Part shown: one piece after another, positions 4,718-6,062 of the stretch
Numbering within the stretch: position 1 is the stretch's first letter
Layout of the letters: every line of letters begins with the position of its first letter
Assembly: GCA_030743445.1 (NCBI GenBank)
Contig: JASLSL010000132.1
Coordinates: forward strand, 1 to 6,062
DNA: 6,062 nucleotides
Direction of reading: 5' to 3'
Origin: Alphaproteobacteria bacterium
GTDB taxonomy: Bacteria; Pseudomonadota; Alphaproteobacteria; UBA8366
Translations under genes and position numbers: made by a program
The notes under the pieces: model-generated
The model's database searches: none
Seen by the model: only the letters and a program-made list of their open reading frames with translations
What the model was told of the DNA's origin: nothing

Positions 4718-5959
4718 ATGCGTTGCGAGGTCGTCGCCATCGGCACCGAGCTGTTGCTCGGCCAGATCATGGATACCAACTCGGCCTGGATCGGCGAGCA
4801 GTTGGCGCTCGCCGGCATCGACTCCCACTTCCAGGTCAAGGTCGGCGACAATTTCGAACGCATGGAAGCGGCGATGCGCCAAGGCCTGGAGCGCAGCGAT
4901 GCGGTGATCTGCTGCGGCGGCCTCGGCCCGACGCAGGACGACATCACCCGCGAGGTGATCGCCCGCATCATGGGTGTCGAGCTCGAGCGCGACGAGGCCA
5001 TCGTCGCCCGGATCAGGGCGATGTTCGAATCGCGCGGTCGGGTGATGACTGACAACAACAAGCGCCAGGCCGACATCCCCTTGGGCGCCTCGCCGATCGC
5101 CGAGATGCCCGGAACCGCACCCGGCCTGGTGTGCCCGCTCGGCGACAAGGTGATCTATGCGGTGCCTGGGGTGCCGCGCGAGATGAAGGAGATGATGGCC
5201 GGCACCATCCTGCCCGACCTGCAGCGCCGCTCGGGCGAGACCGCGGTGATCCGCAGCCGGGTGATCCGCACCTGGGGCCACAGCGAGAGCGGCCTCGCCG
5301 AGATGCTGGCGCCGCGCATCGACGAGCTCGACGGCACCGGCAACCCGACCCTCGCCTTCCAGGCCAGCGGGATCGAGGGGCTCAAGATCCGGATCACCGC
5401 CAAGGCCGGCGACGAGGCGGCGGCAGAGGAGATCATCGCCGCCGAGGAAGCGCTGGTCCGCGCCGTGCTCGGCGACGTGGTGTTCGGCGTCGACGAGGAG
5501 ACCATGGAGGTCGTGATCCTGAAGCGCCTGAAGGCGCTCGGCCTGACGCTCGCGGTCGCCGAGGAGCTCACCGGCGGCGTGCTGACCTCGCGCCTGACCG
5601 AGATCGAGGGCGCCGAGGCCGCGTTCAAGGGCGCGCTGATCTCCCCGCCCGCGAACGCGGGGCATTCGGATGGGGCCGCGGCCGAACCGGCGGAAAAACG
5701 CGCCATCGCCGAGGCCGCGCGCGCCCGGGACACCCTCGGCGCCGACATCGGCATCGCCGCGATCCGCCCTTCCCGGGACGAAGGCCACCCGAACGGCATG
5801 GTATTTCTGGGGATCGTCACATCGATAGGTGGGCACGACGGCGCCCGCGACGGCGCCGAGCACCTCGACAGCGTGGCGCTGCCCGGCGACAAAACGCGCC
5901 TGCGCAACTACGCGGTGATCAGCCTGCTGAACTACCTCAGGAAGGTGTTGGGGGAGTAG
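4718..5959 (+). CDS. cinA: CinA-family protein (MoCF-like domain plus degenerate C-terminal deamidase domain)
   Basis: The 413-residue length and two-domain layout fit CinA (competence/damage-inducible protein A). The N-terminal MoCF-like domain (about 1-170) has GTELLLGQIMDTNSAWI (9-25), CGGLGPTQDDITRE (66-79) and AVPGVPREMKEMM (148-160). In studied CinA proteins this domain is an ADP-ribose/nucleotide pyrophosphatase. A linker domain follows, with GHSES near 187-191. The C-terminal part (about 265-413) aligns with the PncC-type NMN amidohydrolase domain, but its active-site motif AESCTGG reads AEELTGG (281-287), losing the catalytic serine. The later TGIAGP-like motif appears as AAIRPSRDEG, and the YxxxxK-like stretch is not recognisable. 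Deamidase activity is therefore doubtful, while the N-terminal domain looks intact. The ending LPGDKTRLRNYAVISLLNYLRK is CinA-like. GAGGGGA (4702-4708) overlaps the preceding stop, nine bases before ATG. A DNA-uptake role should not be assumed. Confidence 0.88.
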   Translation: MRCEVVAIGTELLLGQIMDTNSAWIGEQLALAGIDSHFQVKVGDNFERMEAAMRQGLERSDAVICCGGLGPTQDDITREVIARIMGVELERDEAIVARIRAMFESRGRVMTDNNKRQADIPLGASPIAEMPGTAPGLVCPLGDKVIYAVPGVPREMKEMMAGTILPDLQRRSGETAVIRSRVIRTWGHSESGLAEMLAPRIDELDGTGNPTLAFQASGIEGLKIRITAKAGDEAAAEEIIAAEEALVRAVLGDVVFGVDEETMEVVILKRLKALGLTLAVAEELTGGVLTSRLTEIEGAEAAFKGALISPPANAGHSDGAAAEPAEKRAIAEAARARDTLGADIGIAAIRPSRDEGHPNGMVFLGIVTSIGGHDGARDGAEHLDSVALPGDKTRLRNYAVISLLNYLRKVLGE

Positions 5960-5985
5960 GGGGGCGGGCGCTAATTCCCGCGACA

Positions 5986-6062
5986 CCACCTCACCCTACC
6001 CTCTCCCCCTCAAGGGGGAGAGGGAACTTGGTTTGTGCCAAGCCGGCGAAGCCGGCTAACCC
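5986..6062. repeat. Extragenic hairpin element of the left-end family
   Basis: A perfect 12-bp inverted repeat lies at 5999-6010 and 6013-6024, containing CCCTCTCCCCC and its complement around a two-base centre. It is preceded by CACCTCACCCTA, the complement of the TAGGGTGAGG-type tail seen in this family. A weaker CTTGG/CCAAG stem follows at 6027-6031 and 6038-6042. Then comes AGCCGGC-GAA-GCCGGCT (6041-6057), the counterpart of CGGC-GAA-GCCG at 103-113. It starts about 27 bases after the CinA stop and could terminate or stabilise the transcript, but no T-run is present. The element continues to or past the window edge. Confidence 0.8.

Noticed and set aside
2476..5959. A novel defence or signalling system built from RidA, phosphatase, hydrolase and CinA
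   Set aside because: Each belongs to a common housekeeping or metabolic family, one is frameshifted, and nothing ties them together beyond partial co-orientation.
4601..5989. Long open frame antisense to CinA (and similar antisense frames at 4063-5148 and 1478-2296)
   Set aside because: Low-complexity Arg/Ala/Asp/His-rich translations typical of the opposite strand of GC-rich genes; no domain recognisable, and sense genes are convincing.

Overview
This is a GC-rich window with the coding style of an alphaproteobacterium, possibly Rhodospirillales-like. That placement is an inference from base composition, protein style and extragenic repeat types; there is no rRNA or other marker gene to fix it. 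I see no tRNA, rRNA, CRISPR array, complete insertion sequence or phage gene.

Layout. Positions 1-173 hold a cluster of short GC-rich hairpins built on a CCCTCTCCC/GGGAGAGGG stem. A divergent gene pair follows: a peptidase M19 (membrane dipeptidase family) gene on the minus strand (175-1185, GTG start) and a TauD/TfdA-type Fe(II)/2-oxoglutarate dioxygenase gene on the plus strand (1247-2242). They share a 61-bp intergenic region with two overlapping perfect palindromes. The next spacer (2243-2475) holds two unrelated palindromic elements: a composite ~110-bp repeat and a perfect 19-bp inverted repeat of REP/RAYT type that ends just before the ribosome binding site of the next gene. A four-gene plus-strand run follows: a RidA/YjgF-family protein (2476-2886), a histidine phosphatase gene broken by a frameshift near its 3' end (2899-3505), an HSL-type alpha/beta hydrolase (3720-4703) and a CinA-family protein (4718-5959). 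Between the phosphatase and the hydrolase lie a second copy of the composite repeat (3523-3626) and a short stretch that looks like the 3' end of another RidA gene. The window closes with a hairpin of the same family as the left end, plus a second GGC-GAA-GCC stem.

How the genes may work together. The M19 and dioxygenase genes are probably co-controlled from their shared spacer and suggest catabolism or tailoring of a small amide, peptide or carboxylate substrate; the substrate cannot be read from the sequence. RidA and CinA belong to metabolite damage-control families (reactive enamine/imine removal; pyridine-nucleotide or ADP-ribose turnover). The phosphatase and hydrolase have no assignable substrates. 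The hydrolase and CinA genes are 14 bp apart and probably co-transcribed.

Most notable points: the clear frameshift in the phosphatase; loss of the catalytic serine motif in the C-terminal domain of CinA; loss of three of the five usual zinc ligands in the M19 protein; and repeat-mediated remodelling around the two RidA-like sequences. I found no convincing evidence for a new multi-gene system; the set reads as ordinary metabolic genes in a repeat-decorated region.
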